A stretch of 64,000 bases of DNA from Exiguobacterium sp. s146 (GTDB lineage: Bacteria > Bacillota > Bacilli > Exiguobacteriales > Exiguobacteriaceae), in assembly GCF_018618415.1 (NCBI RefSeq), contig NZ_JACSMA010000002.1:372001-436000 (forward strand). Reading direction: 5' to 3'. Both the position numbers and the translations under genes were made by a program. The stretch's first letter is position 1. Each line of letters opens with the position of its first letter. Shown piece by piece: positions 17,684 to 28,552 of this stretch. Below the pieces are notes generated by a model, which searched no databases, was not told the origin of the DNA, and was given only the letters and a program-made list of their open reading frames with translations.

Positions 17684-19096
17684 TTATTTAACGACGTGGA
17701 TTGGCATACCCATTGCGATTTCTGCCGCTTCCATAGCCATCTCACCGAGTGATGGGTGAGCGTGGATTGTAAGCGCGATATCTTCTGCTGTCATGCCTGC
17801 TTCGATCGCGAGACCAAGCTCGGCGATCATATCTGAAGCGCCAGTTCCCGCGATTTGAGCACCGATCAAGAGACCGTCCTCTTTACGCGTGATGAGCTTC
17901 ATGAAGCCGTCTGGCTCGTCGAGCGCGAGGGCACGGCCGTTCGCTGCGAATGGGAATTTCGATACAGTGATCTCAAGTCCTTCTTCTTTAGCGAGTGGCT
18001 CCGTGTAACCGACTGTCGCAAGTTCAGGGTCAGTGAAGACGACCGCTGGGATTGCTGAGTAGTCGAGGTACGCTGGCTTGCCGGCAGCTGCCTCCGCTGC
18101 GACTTTCGCTTCGTAAGAAGCTTTGTGCGCGAGCGGTGGTCCTGGTACGATGTCGCCGATTGCGTAGATGTTTTCGTTCGACGTCTTGCACTGGTCGTCG
18201 ATTTCGATGATGCCGCGGTCGCTGACTTTCACTTCCGCGTTTTCGAGACCGATGTCGCCAGTGTTTGGACGACGGCCGACTGTGACGAGGACGTAGTCCG
18301 CTTCCACAGACTGCTCTTCGCCGTTCACTTCAAACTTAACCGTTACGCCGTCTTCTGTTTCTTCGACGCCTTTTGCAAGAGCGTTCGTGTGAATCGTGAC
18401 GTTCCCTTTTTGTTTGAGTTTCTTTTTGACGATTTGCGTCATTTGTGGCTCGAAGCCAGACAAGATGTCGCTTGCGCCTTCAACGACGACGACTTCTGTA
18501 TCGAAGTTCGCGTACGCTGTGCCGAGCTCCATACCGATGTACCCGCCGCCGATGACGACAAGCTTCTTCGGTACTTCAGGAAGAGCCAATGCGCCAGTTG
18601 AAGAAAGGACGCGTTTTGACCATTTGAACGATGGAATCTCGATTGGTGTCGAACCAGTCGCGATAATCGCTTTTTTGAACTTGTAAGGAGTCGAGCTGTC
18701 TTCTGTGATGACACGGACTGTGTCTTCAGATGCGAAGAAAGCTTCACCTTGAACGATTTCAATTTTGTTACCTTTCAAAAGGCCTTTGACGCCGCCAGTC
18801 AATTTGTTGACGACCGACTGTTTCCAGTCTTGGACTTTTGTGAAGTCAACTGACACGTTGTCAGACGTGATTCCCATTGACGAGTGACCTTTAGCATGCT
18901 GGAAGTTGTGACCAGCTGTGATCAACGCTTTTGATGGGATACAACCGACGTTCAAGCAGACGCCACCAAAGTTTCCTTTTTCGACGATCGTAACTTTAAG
19001 GCCGAGTTGTGCGCCACGGATGGCTGCGACGTATCCACCAGGACCGGCGCCGATGACAATCAAATCAGTTTCTTGTGCGAATTCTCCTACTACCAT
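17684..19096 (-). CDS. pdhD: Dihydrolipoamide dehydrogenase (E3)
   Basis: Flavin disulfide reductase that reoxidises dihydrolipoyl groups of 2-oxoacid dehydrogenases, passing electrons to NAD+. 470 residues. FAD site [10 protein letters not shown] (near 15), redox-active disulfide [13 protein letters not shown] (near 45), NAD site [12 protein letters not shown] (near 180) and the C-terminal base in HAHPSLGE (near 447). Last gene of pdhABCD, four nt after pdhC, with GGAGGGA before the ATG. It probably also serves other lipoyl complexes. Confidence 0.97.
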   Translation of the reverse strand: MVVGEFAQETDLIVIGAGPGGYVAAIRGAQLGLKVTIVEKGNFGGVCLNVGCIPSKALITAGHNFQHAKGHSSMGITSDNVSVDFTKVQDWKQSVVNKLTGGVKGLLKGNKIEIVQGEAFFASEDTVRVITEDSSTPYKFKKAIIATGSTPIEIPSFKWSKRVLSSTGALALPEVPKKLVVIGGGYIGMELGTAYANFDTEVVVVEGASDILSGFEPQMTQIVKKKLKQKGNVTIHTNALAKGVEETEDGVTVKFEVNGEEQSVEADYVLVTVGRRPNTGDIGLENAEVKVSDRGIIEIDDQCKTSNENIYAIGDIVPGPPLAHKASYEAKVAAEAAAGKPAYLDYSAIPAVVFTDPELATVGYTEPLAKEEGLEITVSKFPFAANGRALALDEPDGFMKLITRKEDGLLIGAQIAGTGASDMIAELGLAIEAGMTAEDIALTIHAHPSLGEMAMEAAEIAMGMPIHVVK

Positions 19097-19100
19097 GTTC

Positions 19101-20393
19101 TTATCCCTCCATCATTAGAAGTGCTGGATCTTGAAGCAAGCGTTTCACCATGTTGAGTGCGTTTTGAGCAGTCGCACCGTCGATAAGGCGGTGGTCAAAG
19201 CTGAATGAAAGCGCGAGAACTGGAGCCGCGACGATTTCGCCGTCTTTGACGACAGCTTTTTCAGCAATGCGGCCGATACCGAGAATTGCAACTTCTGGGT
19301 GGTTGATGACAGGTGTGAACCATTGTCCACCAGCTGAACCGATGTTCGTGATTGTGATCGATCCGCCTTTCATGTCGTCCCCAGCAAGTTTGCCTTCACG
19401 AGCTTTACCGGCAAGCTCATTGATGTTTGTTGCGAGTGCATAGATTGATTTACGGTCCGCTTCTTTGACGACAGGAACAACGAGACCGTTGTCCGTATCA
19501 GCAGCGATACCGATGTTGTAGTAGTTTTTGTAGACGATCTCTTCGTTGACGTCGTCGATTGACGCGTTGATCGCTGGGTAAGCTTTCGCTGCAGCAGTCA
19601 ATGCTTTTACGACGAACGGCAAGTACGTGAGTTTCACGCCTTGGTCAGCAGCCACTTGTTTGAACTCTTTACGGAGTGCGACGAGTTTCGTGACGTCGAC
19701 TTCGTCCATGAGTGTAACGTGTGGAGCTGTGTGCTTCGAGTTAACCATTGCTTTCGAGATTGCTTTGCGGATTCCACGGATTTTCTCGCGCGTTTCGAGT
19801 TCAGGTGTTGCTGACTCGTAAGGCTTGATTTCCGTTTTCGCAGCCGCTGCTGGAGCTACAGATTCTGTTTTCTCTGTTGTAGCTTCTGCTGCTGGTGCTT
19901 CTCCGTTTGCGAATGCATCGATGTCTTCTTTCAAGACGCGGCCGTTGTCGCCAGAACCTTGGACTTCACGGATGTCGACGCCTTTTTCACGAGCGTATTT
20001 GCGGATTGAAGGCATTGCGATGACGCGCTCCGATTTGTGAAGTTGAACTTCACGCGGACCGTCTTCTTTCACGTCTTCTTTCACATCTTCCGTCTTCTCT
20101 TCAGCTTTAGGCTGTTCAGGAGCTGCTTCTTCTTCACCGGCTGGTGCATCACCTTCGATATCGAACGTGATGAGGACGTCGCCGACGACCGCAACTGTAC
20201 CTTCAGAGACTTTAACTTCTTTGACTGTTCCATCAACTGGAGCAGGAATCTCAACGACGGCTTTGTCGTTTTGAACTTCAAGAAGAATGTCATCTTCTTT
20301 AACTGTATCCCCTGCTTTTACGAACCACTTGACGATTTCACCTTCGTGAATTCCTTCACCGATGTCTGGTAATTTAAATTCAAATACTGCCAC
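19101..20393 (-). CDS. pdhC: Dihydrolipoamide acetyltransferase (E2) of pyruvate dehydrogenase
   Basis: Core E2 subunit that transfers acetyl from lipoyl to CoA. 430 residues: one N-terminal lipoyl domain with lysine in [12 protein letters not shown] (near 43), an acidic/Ala-Pro-rich linker, an E3/E1-binding domain ([15 protein letters not shown] near 125), a second Ala-rich linker and the catalytic domain ending [10 protein letters not shown] with the HxxxDG active site. GTG start behind GGGAGG. It is separated from pdhB by 76 nt holding a stem-loop (separate entry). Confidence 0.97.
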   Translation of the reverse strand: MAVFEFKLPDIGEGIHEGEIVKWFVKAGDTVKEDDILLEVQNDKAVVEIPAPVDGTVKEVKVSEGTVAVVGDVLITFDIEGDAPAGEEEAAPEQPKAEEKTEDVKEDVKEDGPREVQLHKSERVIAMPSIRKYAREKGVDIREVQGSGDNGRVLKEDIDAFANGEAPAAEATTEKTESVAPAAAAKTEIKPYESATPELETREKIRGIRKAISKAMVNSKHTAPHVTLMDEVDVTKLVALRKEFKQVAADQGVKLTYLPFVVKALTAAAKAYPAINASIDDVNEEIVYKNYYNIGIAADTDNGLVVPVVKEADRKSIYALATNINELAGKAREGKLAGDDMKGGSITITNIGSAGGQWFTPVINHPEVAILGIGRIAEKAVVKDGEIVAAPVLALSFSFDHRLIDGATAQNALNMVKRLLQDPALLMMEG

Positions 20394-20427
20394 TGGTTTT
20401 TCCTCCCATCAATTAATCATGTAAACA

Positions 20428-20456
20428 CAATGAGGGAGACAATTCTCCCTCATCGT
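20428..20456 (-). promoter_or_regulatory. Intercistronic stem-loop between pdhB and pdhC
   Basis: ATGAGGGAGA-CAAT-TCTCCCTCAT, a 10-bp perfect stem in the only sizeable gap of the pdh operon. The minus strand after it has TGTGTTT, a weak T-run, so it may be an attenuating terminator or an RNA-processing/stability hairpin. Confidence 0.65.
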
Positions 20457-20469
20457 TAAATGAACACGA

Positions 20470-21447
20470 TCAGAAGTTGATAACTTCCTTAACTTTTGCA
20501 ACGACATCTTTATGGTCAGGTAACCATGCATCTTCACCTTGTGCGAAAGCGAAGACTGTGTCTGGTGCAGTTACACGAAGCACTGGTGCTTCGAGGTGAA
20601 GAATTGCGCGTTCTTGAATTTCAGTTACGACGTTAGCCGCAATCCCTGCTTGACGTTGTGCTTCTTGAACGACGATCGCACGGCCAGTCTTTTTAACAGA
20701 CTCGACGATTGTTTCGATATCAAGCGGGCTCACTGTCATGAGGTCGATGACTTCGACGTTGATGTTTTCTTTTTCGAGCTCTTCAGCCGCTTTGAGTGAC
20801 GTGTGGACCATTGCACCGTAAGTGATGATCGAAACGTCAGTTCCTTCGCGTTTCACGTCTGCTTTTCCAAGCTCGATCGTGTATTCGCCTTCTGGAACTT
20901 CGCCACGGAATGAACGGTAAAGTTTCATGTGCTCGAGGAATACGACTGGGTCGTTGTCACGGATTGCTGAGATCAAAAGACCTTTTGCATCGTATGGCGT
21001 TGACGGGATGACGACTTTAAGACCAGGTGTCTGAGCCATCAAGCCTTCAAGGCTATCCGCGTGAAGTTCTGGTGTTTTAACACCGCCACCGAATGGTGAA
21101 CGGATTGTGATTGGCTGGCTGTAAGCGCCGCCTGAACGGTAACGCATACGTGCCATTTGAGCTGCGATCGAGTCGAACACTTCGAATACGAATCCGAAGA
21201 ATTGAACTTCCATGATTGGACGGAAGCCTGTAAGACCGAGACCGATAGCAAGACCACCGATACCAGACTCAGCAAGCGGCGTGTCGAAGACGCGGTCTTC
21301 GCCGAGCTCGTCTTGGAGGCCTTCCGTTGCACGGAATACCCCACCGTTTTTACCAACGTCTTCTCCGAAAAGAAGTACTTTCTCGTCGCGCTTCATTTCA
21401 ACGCGCATCGCATCAGTAATCGCTTGGATCATTGTCATTTGAGCCAT
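20470..21447 (-). CDS. pdhB: Pyruvate dehydrogenase E1 beta subunit
   Basis: 325-residue beta subunit of the thiamine-diphosphate-dependent E1 that decarboxylates pyruvate and acetylates lipoyl. [19 protein letters not shown] near residue 27 and [20 protein letters not shown] near 130 are typical. It forms a heterotetramer with PdhA encoded 3 nt upstream; the AAAGGAG site lies within the end of pdhA. No anomalies. Confidence 0.97.
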   Translation of the reverse strand: MAQMTMIQAITDAMRVEMKRDEKVLLFGEDVGKNGGVFRATEGLQDELGEDRVFDTPLAESGIGGLAIGLGLTGFRPIMEVQFFGFVFEVFDSIAAQMARMRYRSGGAYSQPITIRSPFGGGVKTPELHADSLEGLMAQTPGLKVVIPSTPYDAKGLLISAIRDNDPVVFLEHMKLYRSFRGEVPEGEYTIELGKADVKREGTDVSIITYGAMVHTSLKAAEELEKENINVEVIDLMTVSPLDIETIVESVKKTGRAIVVQEAQRQAGIAANVVTEIQERAILHLEAPVLRVTAPDTVFAFAQGEDAWLPDHKDVVAKVKEVINF

Positions 21448-21450
21448 AAC

Positions 21451-22554
<1,104 letters not shown>

Positions 22555-22681
22555 TCAACTATGAGACAATTGTCTTTTTTGTGATCAAACACTACCTCAA
22601 ATCTTAAGTGTATCTGTCCAAAAAAGCAATCTGTATTAACGTGATTCAGGAAAGTTGCACTTATCCTGCCGTTTCCTAGTC

Positions 22682-22711
22682 AGTATAAAACGGGTTGTTA
22701 CAATAACGCAA
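22682..22711 (-). promoter_or_regulatory. pdhA promoter
   Basis: Minus strand TTGCGT-18 nt-TATACT, about 145 nt before the pdhA start. The long leader has no obvious riboswitch fold. Confidence 0.6.
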
Positions 22712-22727
22712 AAAATATGCTCACTCC

Positions 22728-22742
22728 ATAAAAACGCTTACA
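22728..22742 (-). promoter_or_regulatory. cre-like box upstream of pdhA
   Basis: Minus strand TGTAAGCGTTTTTA matches the catabolite-responsive element TGWNANCGNTNWCA at all but one fixed position. Its centre is about 60 nt upstream of the predicted start site, where CcpA activates ackA/pta in B. subtilis. Confidence 0.5.
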
Positions 22743-22866
22743 TCAACACATCTTTCCCCTTATTTCGCCTCTGTATCATTTTCATTTCACCTTCTGTACC
22801 ATCTAAGCGAAACGACTAATAAATATGATATAATTGGTCATATCGCAATGGGAAAGGAAGTTTTGC

Positions 22867-23406
22867 ATGTTAACGATGAAAGATGTGATTCGTGAAGGAG
22901 ACGAGCGGCTGCGCGCCCGCTCAATCGAAGTGCCGGTCCCACCGACGGTGGAAGACCTCGCGCTACTCGACGAGATGGAGACGTTCCTCGTCAACAGCCA
23001 AGACCCCGAGATGAGCGCGAAGTATGAACTTCGCGGCGGCGTCGGCATCGCCGCACCGCAACTCGGTGTCAATCGCCGTTTCTTCACGGTCTTGCTCCAT
23101 GAAGAAGAAGAGACGTTCAAACTATCAATCTTCAATCCGAAGATTACGAGTCATTCGGTAGAACAGACGTATTTGAACGGCGGTGAAGGTTGCCTATCTG
23201 TCGACCGTGTCGTCAAAGGCAACGTGCCCCGCCATCGTCGCATCACGATTGAAGGGTTCGACCGTGACGGCGCCCCAATCAAATTGCGGCTTCGCGGTAT
23301 GCGCGCCATCGTCTGTCAACATGAGCTCGACCATTTAGATGGGGTGCTCTTCTACGACCGCATCAACACGACCAATCCGTTAGAGACTTACGGTGAACCG
23401 ATCTGA
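22867..23406 (+). CDS. def: Peptide deformylase
   Basis: Fe/Zn metallo-hydrolase that removes the formyl group from N-terminal methionine of new proteins. 179 residues, type-2 length found in Gram-positives. The three motifs are GVGIAAPQLG, EGCLSVD and HELDHLDG. ATG at 22867 behind AAAGGAAG; an upstream TTG is rejected. It is close to pdh as in B. subtilis (ykrB). The next gene starts 10 nt downstream and is probably co-transcribed. Confidence 0.95.
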   Translation: MLTMKDVIREGDERLRARSIEVPVPPTVEDLALLDEMETFLVNSQDPEMSAKYELRGGVGIAAPQLGVNRRFFTVLLHEEEETFKLSIFNPKITSHSVEQTYLNGGEGCLSVDRVVKGNVPRHRRITIEGFDRDGAPIKLRLRGMRAIVCQHELDHLDGVLFYDRINTTNPLETYGEPI

Positions 23407-23416
23407 GGTGACGAGA

Positions 23417-25033
23417 TTGAAGAAAAAGGCACTGTTGTTAGTATTCCCATTTTTGTTTCTTTTAATCGGGGGATGTGTCCGAATCGAATATGATGCGACC
23501 GTCCACTACGACCAATCGGTCACGTTAGAGACGACGTATGCCTTCCGCGACCATCCGGTCATGAAGTTGCTCAATTTGAGGCTCGATTGGGATACATGGA
23601 AACAACAGGCGAATGAGAACGGATATGCGACAAGGGACTACTCGAGTCAAGACGACTACGAAGGCATGGTGCTCAAGAAGACGTTCGACAACGTCGACGA
23701 CCTTCAAAACATTAAAGAGGAATGGAAGACCGGTCCGGCCGGTATTCTCGTGCCACCCGATATGAAGTTCGATGTCAAAAAAGAGGATGGCATTTGGTTT
23801 GATTCTTACGTCATGAACACGAACCTCGACCTCCGGCTCGACCGCGTCGATTTGCCGGGGCTGAATTTAAGCGGCTCCCCGAAACAACTGGCCGAGCGCT
23901 ATGTTCGCCAAGCCGATATCCGGTTCAATCTGACGGTGCCGACCGGTGTGTTCGTCGAAGACGGCACCGGGCTCGATGTACGGTCGATGAAACATGTCGA
24001 GTGGCAAGTGTACGGCGGCCGCCAAAACAATATGATGCTCGTCGCCCACGTGCCGAACGTGAAAGCATGGATCATCACAGGCGTCATCACCGTCGTCCTC
24101 GGCCTGGTCGCTTTCTTTGTCTGGCGGAAATATCGTCAAAACGTCGGCAATCCGGACAAGACGTCGATGCGTTCCCGTATCTTCGGGGCTTTCATCCTCG
24201 TCTTGACCCTCGCCTTGATTATCGTGACGATTCGAGAAGAGTTGACGACGGAACGGAAGTCCGAGGCGATTCGGCAGGCGGCGCAGACGGACGAGTTCAT
24301 CCCGACGTTCGCCGTTCATGGATTGCTCGGGACCGACCGCACGTTCCTCCGCTTCTCGCAGTATATGGAACAGCGCGGGCTGGCGAAAGATGGTGCGCTC
24401 TGTACCGTGACGGTGAAAGGCGCGGTCGATTGTGTCATCAATGACTACAGCTCGAACCGACCAATCGTCCGAATCGAATACGAGGATGCCGAGGCATCGC
24501 TCAACAATCAGACGAAATGGTTAAACCTTGCCATCGAACGCTATAAACAGGAGCGCAACCGTTCGTTTGAGCGGATGTACTTGATCGGTCACAGCATGGG
24601 CGGTGTGGCAGCGGCGAACTATATCTTGAATCAAGATGAATACATCGTCGATAAGTTCGTGACGTATGATAGTCCGTTCGCCGGGACACGCCTCGCCAAC
24701 TTCGGTCTGTCGGCCAGCAATTTCGGCATCAATACCGGCAGTCCGGCCATCCGGGACTTGTCCCCGAGTTCTGACGGGCTGCAGGCGTTCCAAGAAAAAC
24801 TAGAGACGTGGCCTCGCTCCGTCCAAGTGTTCTCGTTCTCGGGACGCGGCGGCGAGTTCAATTTGATTGAGCCAGCGAGTTCGCTCTTGCTCGAGGAGTA
24901 TACGAACAATATCGAGACGGAAACCGTCCCGTACGATCACTTCTCGCTCCATCGGAAGACAGACGTCCTCCGCGACACGGGCAAATTCCTTTATGAGTTC
25001 ACGAACGAATTCAATCCAGTCGAAACGAATTGA
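23417..25033 (+). CDS. Lipoprotein with LppM-like ectodomain, two TM helices and alpha/beta-hydrolase domain (DUF915)
   Basis: About 538 residues in four parts. A signal peptide with lipobox LIGGC (residues ~17-21) anchors the N-terminus outside. Residues ~22-215 are an LppM-like beta domain (RIEYDATVHYDQSVTLETTY). Two membrane segments follow near 220 (IITGVITVVLGLVAFFVW) and 260 (FGAFILVLTLALIIVTI). Residues ~285-538 are an alpha/beta hydrolase of the DUF915 type: VHGLLGTDRTFLRFS, nucleophile elbow GHSMGG, and a late DHFSLH histidine. By topology the hydrolase is outside. TTG start at 23417 after GAGGTG. Substrate unknown, possibly a lipid or ester. Confidence 0.8.
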   Translation: MKKKALLLVFPFLFLLIGGCVRIEYDATVHYDQSVTLETTYAFRDHPVMKLLNLRLDWDTWKQQANENGYATRDYSSQDDYEGMVLKKTFDNVDDLQNIKEEWKTGPAGILVPPDMKFDVKKEDGIWFDSYVMNTNLDLRLDRVDLPGLNLSGSPKQLAERYVRQADIRFNLTVPTGVFVEDGTGLDVRSMKHVEWQVYGGRQNNMMLVAHVPNVKAWIITGVITVVLGLVAFFVWRKYRQNVGNPDKTSMRSRIFGAFILVLTLALIIVTIREELTTERKSEAIRQAAQTDEFIPTFAVHGLLGTDRTFLRFSQYMEQRGLAKDGALCTVTVKGAVDCVINDYSSNRPIVRIEYEDAEASLNNQTKWLNLAIERYKQERNRSFERMYLIGHSMGGVAAANYILNQDEYIVDKFVTYDSPFAGTRLANFGLSASNFGINTGSPAIRDLSPSSDGLQAFQEKLETWPRSVQVFSFSGRGGEFNLIEPASSLLLEEYTNNIETETVPYDHFSLHRKTDVLRDTGKFLYEFTNEFNPVETN

Positions 25034-25035
25034 TG

Positions 25036-25068
25036 GAAAACTCGCCTTCGCATGAGGGCGGGTTTTGT
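25036..25068 (+). terminator. Terminator after the lipoprotein/hydrolase gene
   Basis: AAACTCGCC...GGGCGGGTTTTG hairpin just past the stop codon. Confidence 0.8.
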
Positions 25069-25105
25069 TCGTGGTCATGCTCGTGTTGGTTCGTCCGTTC
25101 ACGAA

Positions 25106-25141
25106 CCAACAAAGCCCACCTTCTATTGAAGGCGGGCTTGT
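25106..25141 (-). terminator. Terminator after the PLD-like gene
   Basis: AAGCCCACCTTC-TATT-GAAGGCGGGCTT; next to the stop codon of the leftward gene. Confidence 0.85.
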
Positions 25142-25142
25142 G

Positions 25143-26600
25143 TCAGTAGGTCATCGTCCACGTGAGTTTCTGGAGCCAATAAATTACATATTTCCCGATG
25201 GGCAAGTCGGTCTGAATCTCATCATAGGCGAGCGTATACGTCCCTTGCTCGTTGTTCCAGAGACGCTTGAAGTACCCGTCGATCTCTTGGATGAACGCGG
25301 TCTCCTCCGTCGTGACGACTTCGACATCTGCTTCCAAGTTGTAATCGTTCATGTTGCGGGTCGTATAGTTGCCCGACCCGATGACGACGACGCGACGGTC
25401 GCCTTCCACGTACAGCATCTTCGGATGATACTGCTCTTGGCCGACCTCGTACCAGCGAATCTCGATTTGTTCTGGGTTGACCGTGTTCAATTCCGCGGCG
25501 ACCGGCAAGTTCGGCAATCCTGACTTGTCGCGCCCGAACGCGTTCGTATTCGGGTCAAGAATCAGTTTGACGAAGACACCGCGCTCGGCAGCCTCATGAA
25601 TGGCTTGAATGATATTGCGGTCGGCCAAGTAGAACATGCCGATCCAAATCGTCTCGCCCGACTCCGCTTCTTCCATCGCATTGATGACGGCGTCCTGAAT
25701 CTTGGATTCCGTGACGTAACGGATTTGCATCGGGCCCTCCGACGGTTCATCGCGCAGATTCGCGAGCTTCTCCTCGCTCGGGAAGCGTTCGGCATCCCCT
25801 TTCGAGAACGTCGCAATCGCTTCTTCCCCTTCGAGGATATCCGCTAAAATCGGTCCGTCGAGCCGCACCCCGACGTTCGAATGATAACCGCTCGCATCGT
25901 GCGGGTTGGCCGATAAGACGAAACCGTCATTCTCGGTGACCATCACTTTGCGGTGGTTCGCTTTCACGTTCAACAGTCGTAAATACGACCGAATCGTAAT
26001 GTCCGGGGCCGATTTGGCCATCGGATTCGGCAACCAGCCGTTCTGACTGTCGCCGAACCATTGGAACCCGATGCGATAAAGCGTCGAATACAAGATGTTC
26101 GGGTCGCGGAGCGCATCGAGGTTCGTATACACAATCTCCGCCCCCGCTTCCTTCAAGACGTCTAAATGGTCAGCCGCGTGACCGTTGTAGGTCGTGTTAA
26201 TCTCGTCCGTAATTAAGACGACGTTCATGTCGGGATAGGCCTTCATCTGTTCGAGCAACGCTGTTGACAAACTGGCCGTGATGTCCGGATATTGTCGGTC
26301 TTCGTTCGAATATGGGTTGAATAAGAAAAAGTCCATGACGATATATTCCCGCGCCTCGCGGATTGACCGCTCGACGTCTTGAAAAATCTCTTGCTCGTTC
26401 ACTTCCGTGTCTTCCCCTTGATGCGTCAAATCAGCTAGAAAATCGATTTGGTCATCCGAAATCGCGACCGGTTCCGACGCACGTGACACCCCTTCCGGTA
26501 GCGGCTTGACTTGATGGTATACCATCGTGATGAGGAAGAGTAAGGCGAATGCGGCCAGGCCCCATTTCAACCAGCCTTTCTTCCGTTTCTTGCGTTCCAT
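25143..26600 (-). CDS. Membrane-anchored phospholipase D-like protein
   Basis: 485 residues. One N-terminal membrane anchor (WGLAAFALLFLITMVYH near 13) after a very basic start, then two PLD halves: NHRKVMVTENDGFVLSANP (near 215) and YHPKMLYVEGDRRVVVIGSG (near 425), each with the HxK core; the first half lacks the usual following Asp at the standard place (TEND instead of xxxD-G pattern is tolerable). Cardiolipin synthase-like but with one TM instead of two and an extended first half, so the reaction is uncertain (phospholipid headgroup transfer or hydrolysis). A second, canonical Cls lies at 54.7 kb. Strong AAGGAGATG site. Confidence 0.82.
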   Translation of the reverse strand: MERKKRKKGWLKWGLAAFALLFLITMVYHQVKPLPEGVSRASEPVAISDDQIDFLADLTHQGEDTEVNEQEIFQDVERSIREAREYIVMDFFLFNPYSNEDRQYPDITASLSTALLEQMKAYPDMNVVLITDEINTTYNGHAADHLDVLKEAGAEIVYTNLDALRDPNILYSTLYRIGFQWFGDSQNGWLPNPMAKSAPDITIRSYLRLLNVKANHRKVMVTENDGFVLSANPHDASGYHSNVGVRLDGPILADILEGEEAIATFSKGDAERFPSEEKLANLRDEPSEGPMQIRYVTESKIQDAVINAMEEAESGETIWIGMFYLADRNIIQAIHEAAERGVFVKLILDPNTNAFGRDKSGLPNLPVAAELNTVNPEQIEIRWYEVGQEQYHPKMLYVEGDRRVVVIGSGNYTTRNMNDYNLEADVEVVTTEETAFIQEIDGYFKRLWNNEQGTYTLAYDEIQTDLPIGKYVIYWLQKLTWTMTY

Positions 26601-26629
26601 AAGGCATCATCTCCTTTATTATTGTCCTC

Positions 26630-26662
26630 TAAAAAACGGGCTGTAGTCCCCTACAGCCCGCT
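26630..26662 (-). terminator. Terminator after rnjA
   Basis: CGGGCTGTAG-GGGA-CTACAGCCCG followed by TTTTTT on the minus strand. Confidence 0.92.
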
Positions 26663-26665
26663 CGT

Positions 26666-28333
26666 TCATACTTCCATGATGATCGGAAGAACCATTGGGT
26701 GTCTTCGTGTTTTTTGTGCCAAGTATGGCGTGAGTGTATCCGAGACGAGTTGTTTCAACTCCGACCACTTCATCTGTTTGTTCGACAAGCCTTGCTCGAC
26801 CGTCTTCTTGAGCAAACGCTCGCCATCCCGAATCAAGCTACCCGATTCACGCATATAGACGAAGCCGCGTGAAATGATATCCGGACCTGAGACGAGTTTA
26901 CGCGTCTTGCCGTCAATGCTGATGACGACGACGACGAGTCCGTCCTCTGACAGGATACGACGATCGCGCAAGACGATATTGCCGATGTCCCCGATGCCGT
27001 TCCCGTCGACGTAGACGGCGTTGGCCGAGATTTTCCCAGTGATGGCGGCCGAGTCGGCGTCAACGGCGAGCACTTCACCATTATCCATGATGAAGCTGTT
27101 CTCTCTCGGGATTCCGACCGACTCAGCGAGTTCGGCGTGTTTCACCAACATGCGATACTCTCCGTGAATCGGCATGAAGAATTTCGGGTTGAGGAGACGG
27201 ATCATGAGCAATTGTTCTTGTTGCGAACCGTGACCCGACGTATGGATGTTCGTCAACTTGCCGTAGACGACGTCCGCACCGGCTTTATACAATTGGTCGA
27301 TCGTCTTCCCGACCGAGATGGCGTTCCCCGGAATCGGAGATGACGAGAAGATGACCGTGTCGCCAGGAATGATTGATACTTGACGGTGTGTCCCGTTGGC
27401 GATGCGGCTGAGCGCTGCCATCGGCTCGCCTTGTGAACCGGTACAAAGAATCGCCACTTCATGCGGCTCGTAGTTCCGTAACTGATTCGCTTCGACGATC
27501 ATACCTTTCGGGACGTTGATGAAGCCGAGCTCTTGCCCGATTGTCATGACCTTGTCCATCGAGCGACCGAAGATGGCCAAATGGCGTCCTGTCTCGGCAC
27601 ATGCGTCGACGACTTGTTGCAGGCGATAGATGTTCGAGGCGAACGTCGCAAAGATGATGCGCCCTTCCGCCTTCCGGAACGTCTCGCTGATCGTGCCGCC
27701 GACAACTTTTTCACTCATCGTGAAACCTTCGACTTCCGCGTTCGTCGAATCGGACAAGAGGCAAAGCACGCCTTCTTTCCCGATGTCTGCCATCTTGGCG
27801 ATGTCAGCCGGTTCACCGACCGGGGTGAAGTCGAACTTAAAGTCGCCGGTATGAACGATATTTCCTTGCGGCGTCTTCACGACGACACCGAGCGAGTTCG
27901 GAATCGAGTGAGTCGTGCGGAAGAACGAGATGCTCGTCTTTCTGAACTTGACGATCGTGTCCTCGTCAATCTCATGCAGTTCCGCTTCACGGAGCAACCC
28001 GTGCTCTTCGAGTTTCACTTTAATCAAGCCGAGCGCGAGTTTTGTCGCGTAAATCGGGAGCTTCACTTGTTTCAAGAGAAACGGGATGCCTCCGATGTGG
28101 TCTTCGTGACCGTGGGTAATGAATACCCCTTTGACTTTATCTTTGTTTTTAATCAAGTACGAGTAATCAGGGATCACGTAGTCGATTCCAAGCAAGTCAT
28201 CCTCCGGGAACATGACGCCCGCATCGATGACGATGATTTCATCTTGGAATTGAACAACGTACGTGTTCTTCCCGATTTCTCCGAGTCCGCCTAATGCAAA
28301 CACAGCTGTTTGGTGGTTCTTTACAAACTTCAT
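26666..28333 (-). CDS. rnjA: Ribonuclease J1
   Basis: Metallo-beta-lactamase/beta-CASP ribonuclease with 5'-exonuclease and endonuclease activity, central to mRNA decay and 16S maturation. 555 residues, family length. Metal motif HGHEDHIGG (near 74), [13 protein letters not shown] (near 160), beta-CASP motifs [16 protein letters not shown] (near 330) and HTSGHG, and the conserved C-terminal end [12 protein letters not shown]-like tail. Much closer to J1 ([21 protein letters not shown]) than J2. In B. subtilis ykzG/rpoY precedes rnjA; I see no such gene here. AAGGAGAG before the ATG. Confidence 0.96.
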   Translation of the reverse strand: MKFVKNHQTAVFALGGLGEIGKNTYVVQFQDEIIVIDAGVMFPEDDLLGIDYVIPDYSYLIKNKDKVKGVFITHGHEDHIGGIPFLLKQVKLPIYATKLALGLIKVKLEEHGLLREAELHEIDEDTIVKFRKTSISFFRTTHSIPNSLGVVVKTPQGNIVHTGDFKFDFTPVGEPADIAKMADIGKEGVLCLLSDSTNAEVEGFTMSEKVVGGTISETFRKAEGRIIFATFASNIYRLQQVVDACAETGRHLAIFGRSMDKVMTIGQELGFINVPKGMIVEANQLRNYEPHEVAILCTGSQGEPMAALSRIANGTHRQVSIIPGDTVIFSSSPIPGNAISVGKTIDQLYKAGADVVYGKLTNIHTSGHGSQQEQLLMIRLLNPKFFMPIHGEYRMLVKHAELAESVGIPRENSFIMDNGEVLAVDADSAAITGKISANAVYVDGNGIGDIGNIVLRDRRILSEDGLVVVVISIDGKTRKLVSGPDIISRGFVYMRESGSLIRDGERLLKKTVEQGLSNKQMKWSELKQLVSDTLTPYLAQKTRRHPMVLPIIMEV

Positions 28334-28426
28334 TTAATCTCTCCTTACTACAAGTAGTTGATGTTCATCTATGTGAAACATAAGTGATTCTCGCAATATA
28401 ATTACGTTCCGTAAGATTCTTTCTTC

Positions 28427-28451
28427 ATTATAGCTCATATTGTGACAATAT
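28427..28451 (-). promoter_or_regulatory. rnjA -10 and adjacent 15-bp palindrome
   Basis: Minus strand TATAAT at 28432-28427 with ATATTGT-G-ACAATAT (28437-28451) immediately upstream, in the -35/-10 spacer. No good -35 hexamer is present. Confidence 0.4.
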
Positions 28452-28552
28452 TTCACTAATGACGTAAGATTGAGGGCGGTTTCTCGATTTCGTGTTATGC
28501 TTTTTAGCATACAACTGACTTATTCAAGACAGAGAAAGCATGGTGAAGAAAA

